A stretch of DNA of 64,000 nt from Mesorhabditis belari (GCA_958450365.1 CAUEEP010000898.1:440001-504000); one strand, 5' to 3'; positions 1 through 12,623 are shown, numbered from the stretch's first letter. Numbers and translations are program-made. The notes: a model not told the origin generated them from the sequence alone.

Positions 1-695
1 AAGATCTTCAAATTGCCAGATTTTAGGATTACGAAACAATCTGTCACACCTCTTTCACCATCAACAAAATAGCTTTTGCCAAAGTGAACAGAGTAGCCTG
101 AACAGGCAAAACACCAAAAGAAATCTGCAAGGAATTTGCATGCGTTCAAAAATGATCATCAATGTATAAAATTGTTTCATCAAATAGATTTTATTCAATA
201 CTCAATAGAAAAACAGATTATTAGGGCAAAAATTCGGATAACGTCGAATCCATTGGGAATTCGGTAGTGTTCTTCGAGTCGGATTTACTATAAAATTGAA
301 AATATTACTGATGAATGAAGAAATTTACCTAAGCAGAAGAAGGACAACGTTGAAAATCAACAATAGCTGTAGCCATTTCATTTGCACAAAATTTCAAATA
401 GTACTTGAAAGAAATAAACTGAAAGCAGAGCTGATAACAAGTTCAATAAAATAATTTGTCTTTTTCGAAGTTTTTATAGACTGTTTTGATCATAATCGTC
501 TGCGATTTAGATAAATTTGTCTTATTTTTCAATGTTCAATGTTGTTTTCATCAAGTCTATCAATTATTGCAGAGATTATTTCAGAGAAACATTTTGTATC
601 AACAATCAATTCTCATTTCCACTTATGAAATGGGAAATCGTTTAGAAAGAAATAAATAAAATAAATAAAGAACTTTACATTACACTTCTTTCAGC
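1..695. other. AT-rich DNA without a recognised gene
   Basis: No open frame with splice sites and no repeat shared with the rest of the window was seen here. It precedes the hairpin that opens repeat unit A. Confidence 0.5.
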
Positions 696-1660
696 AAAAT
701 CCTAATGCTGGAATAGAAAAATATTCAGTTCCAGATTTAAATCCCTTTTCAAATTTGAAGTTATCAATGTGTAAGTAAGCAAGATAAAACTTGTTGCTTG
801 AACGAATTCAACAAACGAGTTCTTTGAACTTCGAGAGTAGTATTTTAAAGTAAAAACTTTAGAGTACAGGAAGAGTTTTATCTTGCTTACTTACACATTG
901 GTAACTTGAAATTTGAAAAGGGATTTAAACCTGGAGCTGAATATTTTTCTATTCCAGCAAAGGTTGACAAGCACACAGTTCACAGTTTTGTCATCCGTTT
1001 TTGAAGTTATTCTTGAAATGTGGAAGTTTTTTGCTGTTGACTCTTTTAGTACACGTTATTTATGCTTGGAATACCGGCGAAGAATGTATGGTTAGTTTAA
1101 AGTTTTTGAAGGGACATTACTAAATAGATAGACAAGCTTTAATTTTAGACAACAATGCTAAATGAGAGGTGATCTAAAAGATTTCACTGCAGACAAAGCT
1201 AATGCAAAAGTGATGAAAATGTCAAGAACACTATGGTTAGTTTCTTCCCACACTGTTTTTGAAGTTTAAAATGAAAAAAAGAGGATCCCGTTGTGTTCCC
1301 TGTGCGCGTGCACAATCGCACTCGATCTGGCATATGCCATTAGCAGATATCGTCTCTTTTTCCCTCGTCCAATCGGAAGCGTCCATTTTGGGTCATCCGG
1401 TAACCAATCCGTTGTCTGCCCCATGTGGTCACCGCTTCCCAAAACTAACCCCGGCTGTAGAATTGGCAAACCCAGTTCCGGCTCATTTTGGCCACAATGG
1501 TGGGTTCTCCGCCGGTCGAAATGGGATCCCAAGTGCCTGTAAAAGGGTGCTGAAGGGAGCCGCTGTGAATTTTTGGATTCATCCCAAGGATTTCGGTCCG
1601 CAGGGGCAGCAAAAAACTGATGAAACGACACTACAGGGTGAAACTAGTCAAACGTGACTA
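696..1660 (+). repeat. Repeat unit A: hairpin plus unknown open frame
   Basis: The unit begins with an inverted repeat: about 95 bases ending near 790 return in reverse complement at about 868-955, around an 80-base loop. It continues to a GC-richer core (1277-1640) that is open on the minus strand (1631 to 1266) for 121 codons. The same unit recurs inverted at 19707-20590, the core again at 20587-20937 and in part at 21250-21371. The core translation is rich in His, Arg and Trp, with words such as GSHFDRRRTHHCGQNEPELG, and I recognise no domain. No terminal signature of a known transposon class was found. It may be a gene fragment carried by a transposon or a non-autonomous element. Confidence 0.7.
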
Positions 1661-1723
1661 AAAATGCCAAAAGAATTAGCTGAAAATGTTGAACAGATGT
1701 TGAGATGCTGAGACAGATGATGA

Positions 1724-1841
1724 GATTGCTACAGAGTTGTTCTTTTTATAATTTTATTCAACTATCTTTTGTAATATATAGATTTTTGCAATTTTTTAAG
1801 CTTTTCAATGTAGAGTCTATTGATCTACAATCTTCAATCTA
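1724..1841 (-). repeat. Inverted copy of the 18334-18455 flank
   Basis: This stretch is the reverse complement, with few changes, of 18334-18455. In both places it abuts the same end of a mariner MITE, so the two loci share more than the MITE itself: either the MITE sits inside a larger repeat or one locus was copied from the other. Confidence 0.7.
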
Positions 1842-2360
1842 TTGGGTTGTTGAGTTGAAAACTGCGGGACTTTCAACTAAAATTTATCCAACATAAAACC
1901 ACCAATTCATTCCAAATAATTTCCACTATTATTGACGACTTCTGCCCATTTTACAGGCAATTTGCGGATTCCTCTTTCGTAGTAGGATTTTGGTTTGTGT
2001 GTGAGACAAGTGTGAGACTCAAAAATGGAGGACTGGAGATGTCCCAGTTTGAGCATTTGAGCACTTTCTTCAAAAGAAACCCATTTTGGTGTCAATAGAA
2101 AAGTTGTAGAGAATCAAAAATTAGGCTTATAGCCAAATTTCCAAATAGATACACTTAGTAGTTTCGCTTAAAATGCAAGTTTTGTGAAAATTTGGCATTT
2201 CTTGAAAACCAGTTTTTGAATCGTTCTGAAAATTTGGATATAAGCTTGATTTTTGATTCTCTACAACTTTTCCATTGACACCAAAATGGGTTTCTTTTGA
2301 AGAAAGTGCTCAAACTGTCACATATGACAATAGCCCGCAGTTTTCAATTCACCAACCCAA
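1842..2360 (-). mobile_element. Mariner-derived MITE, copy 1
   Basis: The element is bounded by TA and by inverted ends reading TTGGGTTGKTGAATTGAAAA. On the minus strand (2095 to 1907) it keeps the last part of a mariner transposase, ending IRKLPVKWAEVVNNSGNYLE, the usual mariner C-terminus. The middle is an internal inverted repeat of about 270 bp. There is no DDD catalytic region, so it is non-autonomous. Other copies lie at 11282, 17807 and 50005. Confidence 0.85.
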
Positions 2361-2782
2361 TAAATTAGCTTCAATGGATGAATTTTTACTTTGAAATCTT
2401 GTATATTTTTGTATAACTTTATACAATTGCCACCTTTTCTATGTTTTTCTTCTCAAAACCAATAAAACGAGGAAAAATCGTTTACATAAGCTGATCGAAA
2501 TGACGAAAAAACACTTCCAGACTTGGAATGCTTTGGCCTTTTCAATGTGCAAAAGTCAATACGTCATAATCTGTGAGAGGTTAGAGTAGAGAAATCCTCA
2601 CAAATACAAAATACAGAAATACAATCGTCTATTTGCCTATGTTTGGAGAAAATGAAAGGGGAAAAGGAATCTCTTCTCTCTCTCCCTATTGAAAGGCCTA
2701 TTTGCATTACAAACTTTAAAGAGTTTCCCCCTTTATAAGGCCAAAAAATCAGAGAGTCAAATTAGTCAAAAAAGCTACAGAA

Positions 2783-5700
2783 ATGACCGTTTCTTATAAT
2801 TTTACTGTATCAAATTCGGGGCTTTTAACTTGGATTCGTTTGACGTTTAAGTGGAAAGGATCAATCTGGAAATCGGTGAGTTGTGAGATTTGTTGCTTTG
2901 CTGATCAAGAAATACAGAATTCTAGTTATAACTTTTATAACACAAACCGAAAATTCAGGTTTGGGCCGAACTTGCCTTTTGGCTCATTCTTTACTATGCG
3001 GTTCTTCTTTTGTATCATCTTGGATTGAGTGGTGATCATCAAAGGTACTAAAATTTAAATCTGAAACTTTTTGACTATGAAAAGTTTAGACATTTCGATG
3101 AATTTGCCACCTATTTAAATACGAATGTCGAGAGATTACCACTCATTTTCATGCTTGGTTTCTTTGTGACTTTTGTTGTGAACAGATGGGAGAAAATCTA
3201 TCAGAATTTGGGATGGATTGAAGAGTTTGTTTGAATCCGATTTCCTTAATTTTTCTTCTTAAGCACAGCTCTATTGATCTCAACTTTGGTGCATGGAGAT
3301 GATGAAGAGACAATATTAGCGAGAAGAGCTATTGTTAGATATATTTGTGTTGGGCAGGTAAGTCAAATTGAGAGCATTGTGGTCCCAGAGTGCACCAGTA
3401 GTCCAAGTAGCTCCCAGAGTGCATTGTGGTGCAATTGTTATCACAGTTGCCTGGTAAGCGAAAGGTCACGGGTTCGAGTCCCGGTTGCGCACGAATTTTT
3501 GATCTGTCCTTTTTGATCTGCCCTTTTTGATCTCCTAGTTCCAACTCCCAATAAAGTCGATCCTTTAGTTAATGGTTTTTCGAGACATCTCCATTCGTTG
3601 CCGAAGAAGATTTCCGACAATGGAGTCACTCGTGGATGCTGGTGGGGATTACAATAGATTTGGATTTGAGTGGTTGTCTCATTGCTAGTACTTCGTTCAT
3701 TACATAAATACTAGGCTGTCTACATGATTTACATGACAAAAATCATAAATAAGCAGGGTTTTGTTCATTTTGTGTGAGATTTTCCTCGTAAACGATGACT
3801 GGAGATTGAAAGACATCTTTTTGAGCAATTTGATGCAAAAATTTCCCAATCATCTTTCAATATCACTTCCAAAACCACAAAATTAGATCGCGCGCAGGGC
3901 TAGGTGCGACTCCCAACTTTGAGAGCTTTTTTGAAAAATTTGTGACCTCCTATCGGTTAGATAATGGGCACCGCTACAGGAGAGCCACTCAACATTTACC
4001 TGTAAAATTTTTGTGGGTATTTTTGTGGGTTTTGGTTATCTTTTGACTGAGCTACACTTTCCAGAGTGATTATGAGTAATTATGACACATCCTATAGAAA
4101 ATCTTTTCGTTTCTTTTCATACTTTCGTTAAAATATAACAAATTTATCAATTAACCGGTTTATTCTGAAGAAAAAGTGTTTATTGTTCAATTTCCGATCT
4201 TTTTAAGTCGATTTGGGTTCACTTTCAAGCAAAAAGATGGGAAATTGAACAATAAACACTTTTTATTTAGAGCAAACCATCGGTTAATTAGTGAATTTGT
4301 TATTTTTCAATAGAAGTATGGAAAGAAATGAAAAGACTTTATGAACAGCTTAATAAATTAAAAACCAAAACTCTAGGTTATCTTGAAAAAGCTGAACTTC
4401 ACGAGATTGAATCCTTCCCAATGAAATTCAATAAATATTGGCTACCATTCAACTGGTCTCTTGCCATAATTTATCAACAAAGAGTCCGAGAGAAGATTCC
4501 GGGAGATCCATCATTGCAAAGCTGTGTTCAGGTTGGTATCAGTCTTTATTTGAACCCTTAAACCATTCCTTCACGAGATTGAATCCTTCCCAATGAAATT
4601 CTTTAACTTTAATGTCACTCAAGCATTCAATGTGAACGATCTCATTGATTTAGGAAGTGAAACGCTTTCGTGACAACATGCAATGGCTGAGTAACTATGA
4701 TTGGGTTCCCATTCCACTTGCATACCCACAGGTGAAACTTTGTGAACTTTGTGAAGCCTGTGTTTTACTCGATCTATCAATTCAAAGAATAGGTTGTGTT
4801 TTTCGCTGTTCGTGTCTATTTCTACTTGTGTCTCATAGGAAGACAATTCATCATTTCCACGCAACAAGATCAGGTGAATTGGAAAAAGGGAAAATAACAT
4901 TTAATTGTAGTATCTGAATATTTGGTTCCCGCTCACCACTTGTCTGCAATTCGTTTTTTATATTGGATGGATGAAGGTAAAGGAAGTGAAAACCAAAAAT
5001 GTCTAGGTTACCTCAAAATAAATCAATGAGCTGCTTCCTCATAGTTAATCGATCTATATGAGCTTTAATTTAAGTCTCAAGCAGAAAAGTTCAGAACCGA
5101 TTGGTAGTCCAAGTCTGAAAGGATACAATCTTTCAGATAATCAATCGACACTAAAGCAAAGAGTTGATAATTCATGAAACAAGGTATCGCAAAGCTTTAG
5201 GTAGCAGAGACCCTTCTGAACCCAATGGGAGAAGATGATGATGACTTTGAGACGACTTATCTCGTTGACAAGAACATTGCGGTAGGTCTATTGTTCAAGA
5301 TACCATTCTAGATCCGATGGTTTGAATTCGGACCTTCGGGGGTCTGAATTAGGTCCTAAAACTACTAAACTCAATAAAGAATAGCTCCAATCGATTCCCC
5401 GAGCCCGAAAACCGCAGGGTACAAATTTACAGCTCATTAGCTTCTTTTTGTGCCATCTACAAAGTGAAAGAAAAATCCCTGTAAATGACTGGCGAGGCGT
5501 TCTTAGTGCGGTGTGTAATTGCTCTCTCAAATCTCTCAGTGATAAGGGGTTTTGACTACTCTCAGTGGTCAACGAGTGCGCGGTTTTTCCCGGGGTCACT
5601 ATACCCCAATTGGGATGTAGTTAAAACATTGCCGTCAAATTCCTCACAATCCAAAAAACCAAGCCGGTTTCAATTTACCAAAAAAATTCCCTGCATGATG

Positions 5701-6721
5701 GGTGAAACGGTTTTTCAAAAACGTTAATATTTCATGATAAAAGGAGCGCTCAAAATTTGTGTCGAGCGAGATTTAATTGGTTAACTCTCGACACAAATTT
5801 TGAGCGTTCTTTTTATCTATGAAATATCTATGAAAACTGTTTCACCCCTCATGTAGCCAAGAACTCAAGGAATTATTTTGGTATAAAACTTGAATCGGCT
5901 TGATTTTTTTTAGATTGTGAGGAATTTGACGGCGCTGTTTTGAACGTTTTCGATTCGGCGCTGTTTTAACTACACTCCTCCAAAATTTAGCTGAATTTTT
6001 GCTACAAATTTCACATATCTCCAAACCAAAACTAGCTGAAACGACCTGAAAAGCTGATTTCATCTTTTAATACCTGATAAACGATTGATAAACCGATTTA
6101 CTTTAATAATTTCTACAGAAGACTTTTTCAAAAACTTATATTGCTTCACCTACTTGCTGGTAATTTGGTTTGAGTGAGAATCGGTCTCGATTAACAATTA
6201 AGATGCTATAAAGAAAACTATAAAGAAAGAAAGCTATAAAGAAGACTGTTTTAGACAGCAATGGCTATTGTTGATGATACCTCTCAGAAACATCCACCAT
6301 TAATCAAAGATCGATTTAAGGTAAGAGCACTTTTGCATTTAATCAATCCCGTAATTCAGAACATTCGAAACGCTCAAATAGCCATTGATGGCTTTGATGA
6401 AGATCCTGTTGGAACACTAGCTCATTTGAAGTTTGTCTTGCAAAAGTAAACATTACGAAAGATTTTAGATTACCAGATCAAAATGATAAGCACTTCTCTT
6501 CAAGGCTCGACTCATTGAGAGCTTCACTTCGAAGTTTGACTCATAAAATTCATTCGGGGAGCGAGCAAAACACAAATAAACTGGGTAAGAAGTCAACTTT
6601 GATGTTATCCTTGAAAAAACAAGAGCTATTTTTCCTTACAGTGATTAGACAAAAAATTGTAGTCAATTACTAAATTTCCCTTTTTGTAGCTTCTTTTTCA
6701 GATTCACCTTTGCCTATATAA
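2783..6721 (+). CDS. Bestrophin family chloride channel
   Basis: Bestrophins are pentameric calcium-gated anion channels of the plasma membrane. Fourteen exons are inferred: 2783-2875, 2959-3044, 3090-3224, 3264-3357, 3569-3641, 4377-4531, 4654-4731, 4793-4873, 4911-4976, 5201-5281, 6255-6320, 6360-6445, 6469-6584, 6702-6721, totalling 1230 nt and 409 residues with every phase matching. Visible family features are the N-terminal [13 protein letters not shown] segment, [26 protein letters not shown], and the acidic calcium clasp GEDDDDFE in exon 10. The cytoplasmic tail is short. The start is the first ATG in frame; a TATA-like TTTATAAGG lies about 50 bases upstream. Introns 4, 5 and 10 have been enlarged by a tRNA-like sequence and two hairpin elements. 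The exon 6 acceptor at 4376 was chosen because it restores the family order [16 protein letters not shown]; an open frame from 4328 runs into transposon sequence and is not coding. Confidence 0.93.
3428..3493 (+). repeat. tRNA-derived sequence in bestrophin intron 4
   Basis: A good Pol III B box (GGTTCGAGTCCCG at about 3471) follows an anticodon-like stem-loop CTGGTAA that would read GGT (Thr). The 3' acceptor strand GTTGCGCAC can partly pair with GTGCAAT upstream, but a normal D arm is missing. Eukaryotic tRNA-Thr genes normally lack GGT, so this is a tRNA-derived repeat or pseudogene rather than a working tRNA. Confidence 0.5.
4100..4345. repeat. Hairpin MITE in bestrophin intron 5
   Basis: The ends CTTTTCGTTTCTTTTCATAC (near 4109) and its imperfect reverse complement (near 4340) enclose two further arms around 4165-4200 and 4230-4265, so almost the whole segment can fold back. 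A related end is found at about 9325-9400 in the chemoreceptor intron. The right end reaches an open frame that then runs into bestrophin exon 6, but protein homology places the true acceptor later. Confidence 0.7.
5631..5933. repeat. Long palindrome in bestrophin intron 10
   Basis: GCCGTCAAATTCCTCACAAT at 5631 returns in reverse complement ending at 5933, and matching arms continue toward a centre near 5780 (for example TTTGTGTCGAG and CTCGACACAAA). This is a foldback element without an open reading frame. Confidence 0.75.
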
Positions 6722-8417
6722 TGCCACTTCAAAGAATCCACAAGACGGGTATTTTATGTACATATTCTAATTACCAAAGCTTTTGTTTTTTGTATTTGTG
6801 AGTGCATTTCCTTGCAAATAAACGGATTTCTTCATGGAAATGATGTCAATTTCCACACCACAAAAATATTTTACCTTCACAATAATATTTTTAGCTTACC
6901 GTTTACAGATCGTTCAATTTAATGACACTAGATTATTGCGCAACTGATCACAAATGCAAATTTCCGGTTTGATTGCTTCAATCTATCAGCTTTTCTCTTT
7001 TTGCTTACGTAGGAATGATTAACCGCAAATAAGGTTATTTTTGGGGAATTCGTTTTTGAGCAAAGATTCAAGACTTTTTTTTTGATTCAAGTCCTCAACT
7101 CTCAAATAATAAGTCAGCATAAATGGCTGATTCAAGAACTGACAAGCATAAATGACTAATGATTGATTCAAGAACTTTATCTATACTTTGTCCTGGAAGC
7201 TTAAATCAAGTTGCTATTAAATTAGTATTGTGAAAGTGTTAGAGTAAGCAGTTTTGATATGTTGACCTCATTGTCACCAATAATTCGGTTCCTTCTCTCC
7301 CTAAAACAAACCCTTACCTCCACCTTCACTTCCTATTGCCAAACTAACTTCCGGTAACAAGCTTTGTTAAAGTTATGATGTGTGAGTTTTTTTACTTCAC
7401 TCCAGGTGAATCGAAGTCCAACAAAGCAATTATTGAACCAAACTGAGGAATGAGCAGTGAAAGGAGAAGGAAAGAAGAGGGAAAGAAGAACACTCACCGT
7501 AATTGAAGGTGGGATTGAAGGGAGAGAACCGCCCACTTATGTCCATTTATTTCACCTGGTTTTAGGGAATTCTTTCAGTTGATAAACTTTCAGTTTTTTT
7601 TTGCAAATGATACTCAAGAATTGAAAAGAATCTCCTAGTTTTGAGTTTATTTGAAAGAAACTTATTTGAGAGAGACATTCGTTTCTTGCGGTAATCCGCA
7701 AGAAACGAATGTCTTTGGCTTTACTAAAACTTTCTTTGACAAATTCTTGAAACTTTGTAAAGCTCTAAAACAAATCCACATTCTGAAAACATTCTGAAAA
7801 CATTCTGAAAGTGGTGATTTTGAGTGATTAGATAATTCTGGATAATCTTTTGATCATTTCTCCTAAAGTTGTTGGTTCTTCACTCTTGAATATTATAAAA
7901 TGAAGAATTTGGATATTTGGGTAAATTTGCGGATATATCATTAAAGTCTATGCATTTGTGAGCCTATAAATTTGAGCCTTTAAAACTTTTGATCTCATTT
8001 TACTAGCTGATGTTTGTTTCAATTCTCTTCTCCAATTGTTTAAAATGGTCAAATGTCTCTCAAAGCTCAAATCAAATCAAATAAACACTCCTCGTTGTCC
8101 CATTTTCCATTTCTTTTTCCAATTTGCGCCCGATTTTGCTTTTTTTGGGCTTCCGATTTCATTTCGTTCGTTTATTCGTTTCTACAAAAGCCTCGTTAGG
8201 AGACAAGGTACAAAAATTCGACGAAAAGTGATTTAAAGAAAAGTTTACGGAGAACAAAACATCAGAAAACATTTCTCATTCGCAGAAATGACGATACTGC
8301 TTCAGTTCAGACATTTCGACCATTTCTCGATCTTTCTCCATTTCTCTATCTCTATCTAAGCTTTGCCTTTTGAGTACAATCATCAAATACCCAATCATCA
8401 AATTTCAGACCCAGAAT
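6722..8417. other. Intergenic region between bestrophin and chemoreceptor
   Basis: No supported gene. A perfect 19-bp inverted repeat with a four-base TAAT loop lies at 7673-7714. The chemoreceptor start is preceded by an acceptor-like AATTTCAG at 8401-8408, suitable for cis or trans splicing. Confidence 0.5.
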
Positions 8418-11041
8418 ATGCTGGAATTCCTTCAAATCGCCTTGCCTTATCTCCCATTCTTTCTCCTATTGCCAACGATTCTCACCTCTACCCTCTTACT
8501 CTTTCTCATTGCTTTCGGAGCTCCGAAATTCATGAAAATCTACTCTGTCATACTCGCTGTTTACATCATCGCCAATTTGCTCACTGCCACCACTTTTGCT
8601 ATTATTCAACCAAGGTAAACTTTTCACAAAGTAAAAGTGCTAAAACTGACACAAAGTTTACAAAAAAAAGATTCTAAGAATATATTTTATGATTTTTGAA
8701 ACCGTTTTAATTAACAAAAATATAATATGAAATCCCAGGTGAAAAGCGTTAATGATTGTTTTTTTTGAAAGATATCTTTCATTGAATTGAGTCATATGTG
8801 CGGGGTTTTTTGTAGGAGAAAAAAATTGGGAAAGGGGTTCGTGATTTGAATGTCACGCAATGGCATTTTTAATTTTTAATGAGAAGAAAAAGGAAAAAAT
8901 TTCTAGGAATGAAACAAAAACTGAGAAAAAGTAGTTTGGAATAACAACTGTGAATTGTCTAGAATATACTGTAGGCGTGGGAAAAGCTGTGCGAAAATAA
9001 GGTGACCGGGGGTGTTCAGTTTCTGCTGGTCAGCGGTGATCGGTCTTCTAAGCCAAGCCAAGGAAAGTAAGGCCAAGAGGCTCACTTGGTTTTGGCTTTA
9101 GCATGAGCTTACACTGAAAAGGGAGTGCCAAATGACACAAGTCATAGACGATTCGACACAGAATTTCACGCTGATTGCGAATCTGTTTTTTGCTTTTGAA
9201 ACGCAGCACTCTGTCAAAAGTTCTAAGCGCTCAAGGTTTTGTATGGAATTGTGAGACAATCTTTGATCAAGCCAATCCAGCTAACTATAAGGTTTTAGCC
9301 AACTATTAGGTTGATGAATGTCTTTTTGTTCCTTTTCATACTTTCGTTGAAGAATAACAAATTCACCAATTAATCTATGGTTTATTCCATTAGAAAGGCC
9401 AAGTTTTCTGCAAAATAAAATTAAAACTTTAGAACCCCCTGAAAGCAATGTTTCATCAAACTGTCTTGCAGATTTTAATGATAAAATCAACTAACTGATC
9501 AATGAAATAACGAACTTCCTCCTTTGATCAACCCAATTCCAGACTGTACCTCTACAATGACGGCCATCTCTTCTCCACTCGTTTATCCCTTTCTGGATCG
9601 ATTCTCTTCGCACTTCCCATTCATTTACTTCACTTTACAATACTTATTCTTCTCTACATTTTATTTGTCCGTTTTCTTGCTCTCCGAGGAGTTCTAATCA
9701 ATCAACGAGCGGCTCTGATCTCTGTTTTCGCCTTATACTTCACTGTCCCCATTGGATTGTTGGTGAGTCAAAAGAATGTTGGCTGATCTTTGTGGCTCGA
9801 GTTTCAATTTATTGATAAGGAAGTTCTGTTTTAATGATAAGGAAGTATTGTTCTTAAGATTATCTCAAGTCGCTTTGAGCTTAAATCAAATCAAACAGCA
9901 GTTCCAAACAAAAAAGTTCCAAATTTCCATTAGACTCAGAAATCCCCAAGTTTGAAACCAAAGTTAAGTTCTATTTCCATATCAAATTTTAGCTTGCTGT
10001 CAGCAGTGTGGACACAGCGTCGATTGAAGTTGAAGGAAAAACCCTGAATCTATTTGTGATGGATAGCTTTTGGTTAGTTTTACACTTTCAAAAACTCAAT
10101 TATTCTTTTCCAGCTAATCTTTAGCGTTCAGCAGATAATAACAATCAGACTTATTTTTATTTTATTTCGAGAAAAGCTACTGATTTCCGGGCTTTTTAAC
10201 TAGGAAATTGGGTACCATGAGCTGGTTTTGAAACTAGACTTGAACACGAAAATTACAAATGAAAATACAATTTTTCAAAGAACAAAGCAAACCTGATACC
10301 AGTCATAATTCGTCTGATACCATCCTGTTTATCCAACTATTCCTTTCCAGGGATTGTCTCTTCACAGAAGCTTCCATTTTTCTCCCGATCTTCTGGGCCG
10401 TCGTATCGATTATTCTCAATTTCTCGGCGAATTCCATCGTTTTCTCAAGAGAGATCTCTCTCGGATATGTTCATCGAGTGCTTATTTGCAAGAAAATGGC
10501 TGAGGTGGAGAAAAGGCTGATAATAAAAGTATTACAAATAAGAAATTGATTCTGTGGGAGTAGAAAGTTGAAGATTTTTGGTTTTTAGTAACGTTGACAT
10601 TTGAAAAAAGTAGAAAAAGTTCATTGTCTTGAACTTAGCTTTCGACTACTAAACTAACTGAATATTTTCAAAGAAGAACCAAATTTGAACAAGTTTCTAG
10701 TAAATTATGAAGTATGAAGTAAACAAATTATGAAGTAAACAAATTTTCAGTCAATCATGTATCAAATCCTCATCGTCTCATTGTGTATTTCGGGGAGTGG
10801 ATGGATTGTCCGTATCTTTCCCCAATTCGATCGATGGACATCATTTTGTCTCCCCATTTCTCTATCAATTTTCTTTGCCTTAAGCCCACTCCATTTTGTT
10901 TTCACTATTCGTCCATTTCATGAAAAATTGGAAAAGATTTTGGGTAGACGATATTCTGAAGATGTTGGAAAATCAATTTCGATCACTTTTGATACATCAG
11001 ATTCTAGGAATAGCTCAAATTCAAATCCCCCAATTTCGTAA
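8418..11041 (+). CDS. Serpentine seven-pass chemoreceptor (Str/Srd-like)
   Basis: Five exons are inferred: 8418-8614, 9543-9762, 9993-10072, 10351-10528, 10751-11041, giving 966 nt and 321 residues, the usual size of a nematode chemoreceptor. Hydrophobic segments appear at about residues 5-30, 40-62, 85-110, 125-145, 180-205, 235-255 and 265-290. The loop after segment two holds IIQPRLYLYNDGHLF, and the last segment is followed by FTIRPFHEKLEKILGRR and a Ser/Asn-rich tail. Such proteins are G-protein-coupled receptors usually placed in sensory cilia. I cannot fix the subfamily. The ATG at 8418 lies ten bases after an AATTTCAG acceptor, which fits a trans-spliced leader. Intron 1 holds part of the hairpin MITE family also seen in the bestrophin gene. 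Confidence 0.85.
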
Positions 11042-11281
11042 ACTTTTTTATTTGTTTTTATGTGAATTCATGCATACTTTCACTGGTTAAATTTATAGTT
11101 ACGGGTAAACAATGTTTTGATAAATGTTTTATAAAGATTTGCAAAGGATTTCACAAGAAAAGTCAAAAAAGAACCAAATTTGGACAAGTACTCAGTAAAT
11201 TATCAAAAAATATCCAATTTCCAGGAAAAAATCAAATCCCGATTGAAAAAAGAAGCTGCAGAAGAAATAATTTGCAAAGTA

Positions 11282-11811
11282 TTGGGTTGGTGAATTGAAA
11301 ACTGCGGGCTATTGTCATATGTCAGAGTTTGAGCACTTTCTTCAAAAGAAACCCATTTTGGTGTCAATGGAAAAGTTGTAGAGAATCAAAAATCAAGCTT
11401 ATATCCAAATTTTCAGAACGATTCAAAAACTGGTTTTCAAGAAATGCCAAATTTACGAATTTTCACAAAACTTGCATTTTAAGCGAAACTACTAAGTGTA
11501 TCTTTTTGGAAATTTGGCTATAAGCCTAATTTTTGATTCTCTACAACTTTTCTATTGACACCAAAATGGGTTTCTTTTGAAGAAAGTGCTCAAACTGGGA
11601 TCTCTAGTCTCCATCTCCAGTCCTCCATTTTTAAGTCTCACACTTGTCTCACACACAAACCAAAATCCTACTACAAAAGAGGAATCCGCAAATTGCCTGT
11701 AAAATGGGCAGAAGTCGTCAATAATAATGGAAATTATTTGGAATGAATTCATGGTTTTATGTTGAATAAATTTTAGTTCAAAGTCTCGCAGTTTTCAATT
11801 CACCAACCCAA
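11282..11811 (+). mobile_element. Mariner-derived MITE, copy 2
   Basis: TA flanks at 11280-11281 and 11812-11813 and inverted ends TTGGGTTGGTGAATTGAAAA define the element. The plus strand at 11555-11746 keeps a mariner transposase C-terminus ending in VKWAEVVNNNGNYLE. Bases 11325-11600 form an internal inverted repeat whose arms start AGTTTGAGCACTTTCTTC, so a foldback appears to have replaced the transposase core. Confidence 0.88.
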
Positions 11812-11867
11812 TAATTGCAACTTATTGTTTTTCTTGATTGAATTAGTTGACACATTTACATTTATCA

Positions 11868-12139
11868 TTAGAAAGGCCATAAAGATGGTCGATGTATGTG
11901 CATTCCTTCAATTCTTGCTTGTTCCCAAGATCGTTTCTGACGAGAATTTGTTTTGGGAAGGCTAAATAAACCTTGTTGGTATTGGTCTAAAGATTGAAAA
12001 CTGATTTGAGTTTTAAATTCAACTTAGAATGAAGCCAAATCCGGTTATTTATCGAGAGTAATGAATTTGCAATGACTTACGCAGTCGTTGCCGTTCCAAT
12101 AAAAACACACAAAAATAGAAATATTGCTGTGAAGTTCAT
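11868..12139 (-). CDS. Candidate secreted neuropeptide-like precursor
   Basis: Two exons on the minus strand, 12139-12081 and 12000-11868, join in phase to 192 nt and 63 residues. Residues 1-20 are a clear signal peptide (MNFTAIFLFLCVFIGTATTA). The mature part is FQSLDQYQQGLFSLPKTNSR followed by a dibasic QKR and a 20-residue product that begins SWEQARIEGM and ends RPSLWPF at the stop. One dibasic site and no cysteines suggest a processed peptide, but there is no C-terminal Gly for amidation and I recognise no peptide family. The acceptor was picked because the other AG choices meet a stop. A chance open frame remains possible. Confidence 0.42.
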
Positions 12140-12623
12140 AATAAAATTTATAATTGAGTAGAAGAGCTAAAAAACTGAAAGTTCGGGTTGTTTTTCAAGT
12201 TTTCCAAGTCTGCCCTTTGTTTGTGTGTTGGAAAGTTTTCTTTTCACCTTTTATTTTCAACGATCACCTATTCTTTTCAAAGATATCATGACCAAAAGAA
12301 ATTTTTTCGTTTTTTCACGAGATAAACAAGGTTTCCAGAAAAGATTTATTAAGTTAAAGTGGTTTATTTATATCCTATTTTCTAGCACAATCTTCATGCA
12401 CACAAAAATAGAAAACCCATCACCAAAGTCACGTCTTTTTTGAGCACAAATCGCTTGAATGTTTTTCGAACAAAAGCCAAAATCGCCAGCATTGTTATAG
12501 TAATTATTGATATTGTTTACTAAAGTAATTACTGATATTGATGTATGATTAACAGCAGAACTTATAGTTAGGTAGGTAAAGATATTGCTTGTCCTATGTC
12601 GAAAAGCTTTGGTTTAGAAACCG

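Noticed and set aside
3428..3493. Functional tRNA-Thr gene
   Set aside because: The D arm is missing, the acceptor stem pairs poorly and the GGT anticodon is not normally used in eukaryotic nuclear genomes.
4312..4376. Bestrophin exon 6 starting inside the hairpin MITE (exonised transposon)
   Set aside because: The frame is open, but joining at 4377 restores the conserved [16 protein letters not shown] order and the earlier 65 bases would insert about 20 foreign residues.
8363..8677. Alternative plus-strand frame over the first chemoreceptor exon
   Set aside because: It overlaps in another frame; the frame beginning at 8418 has the membrane segment and the splice phases that join to the next four exons.
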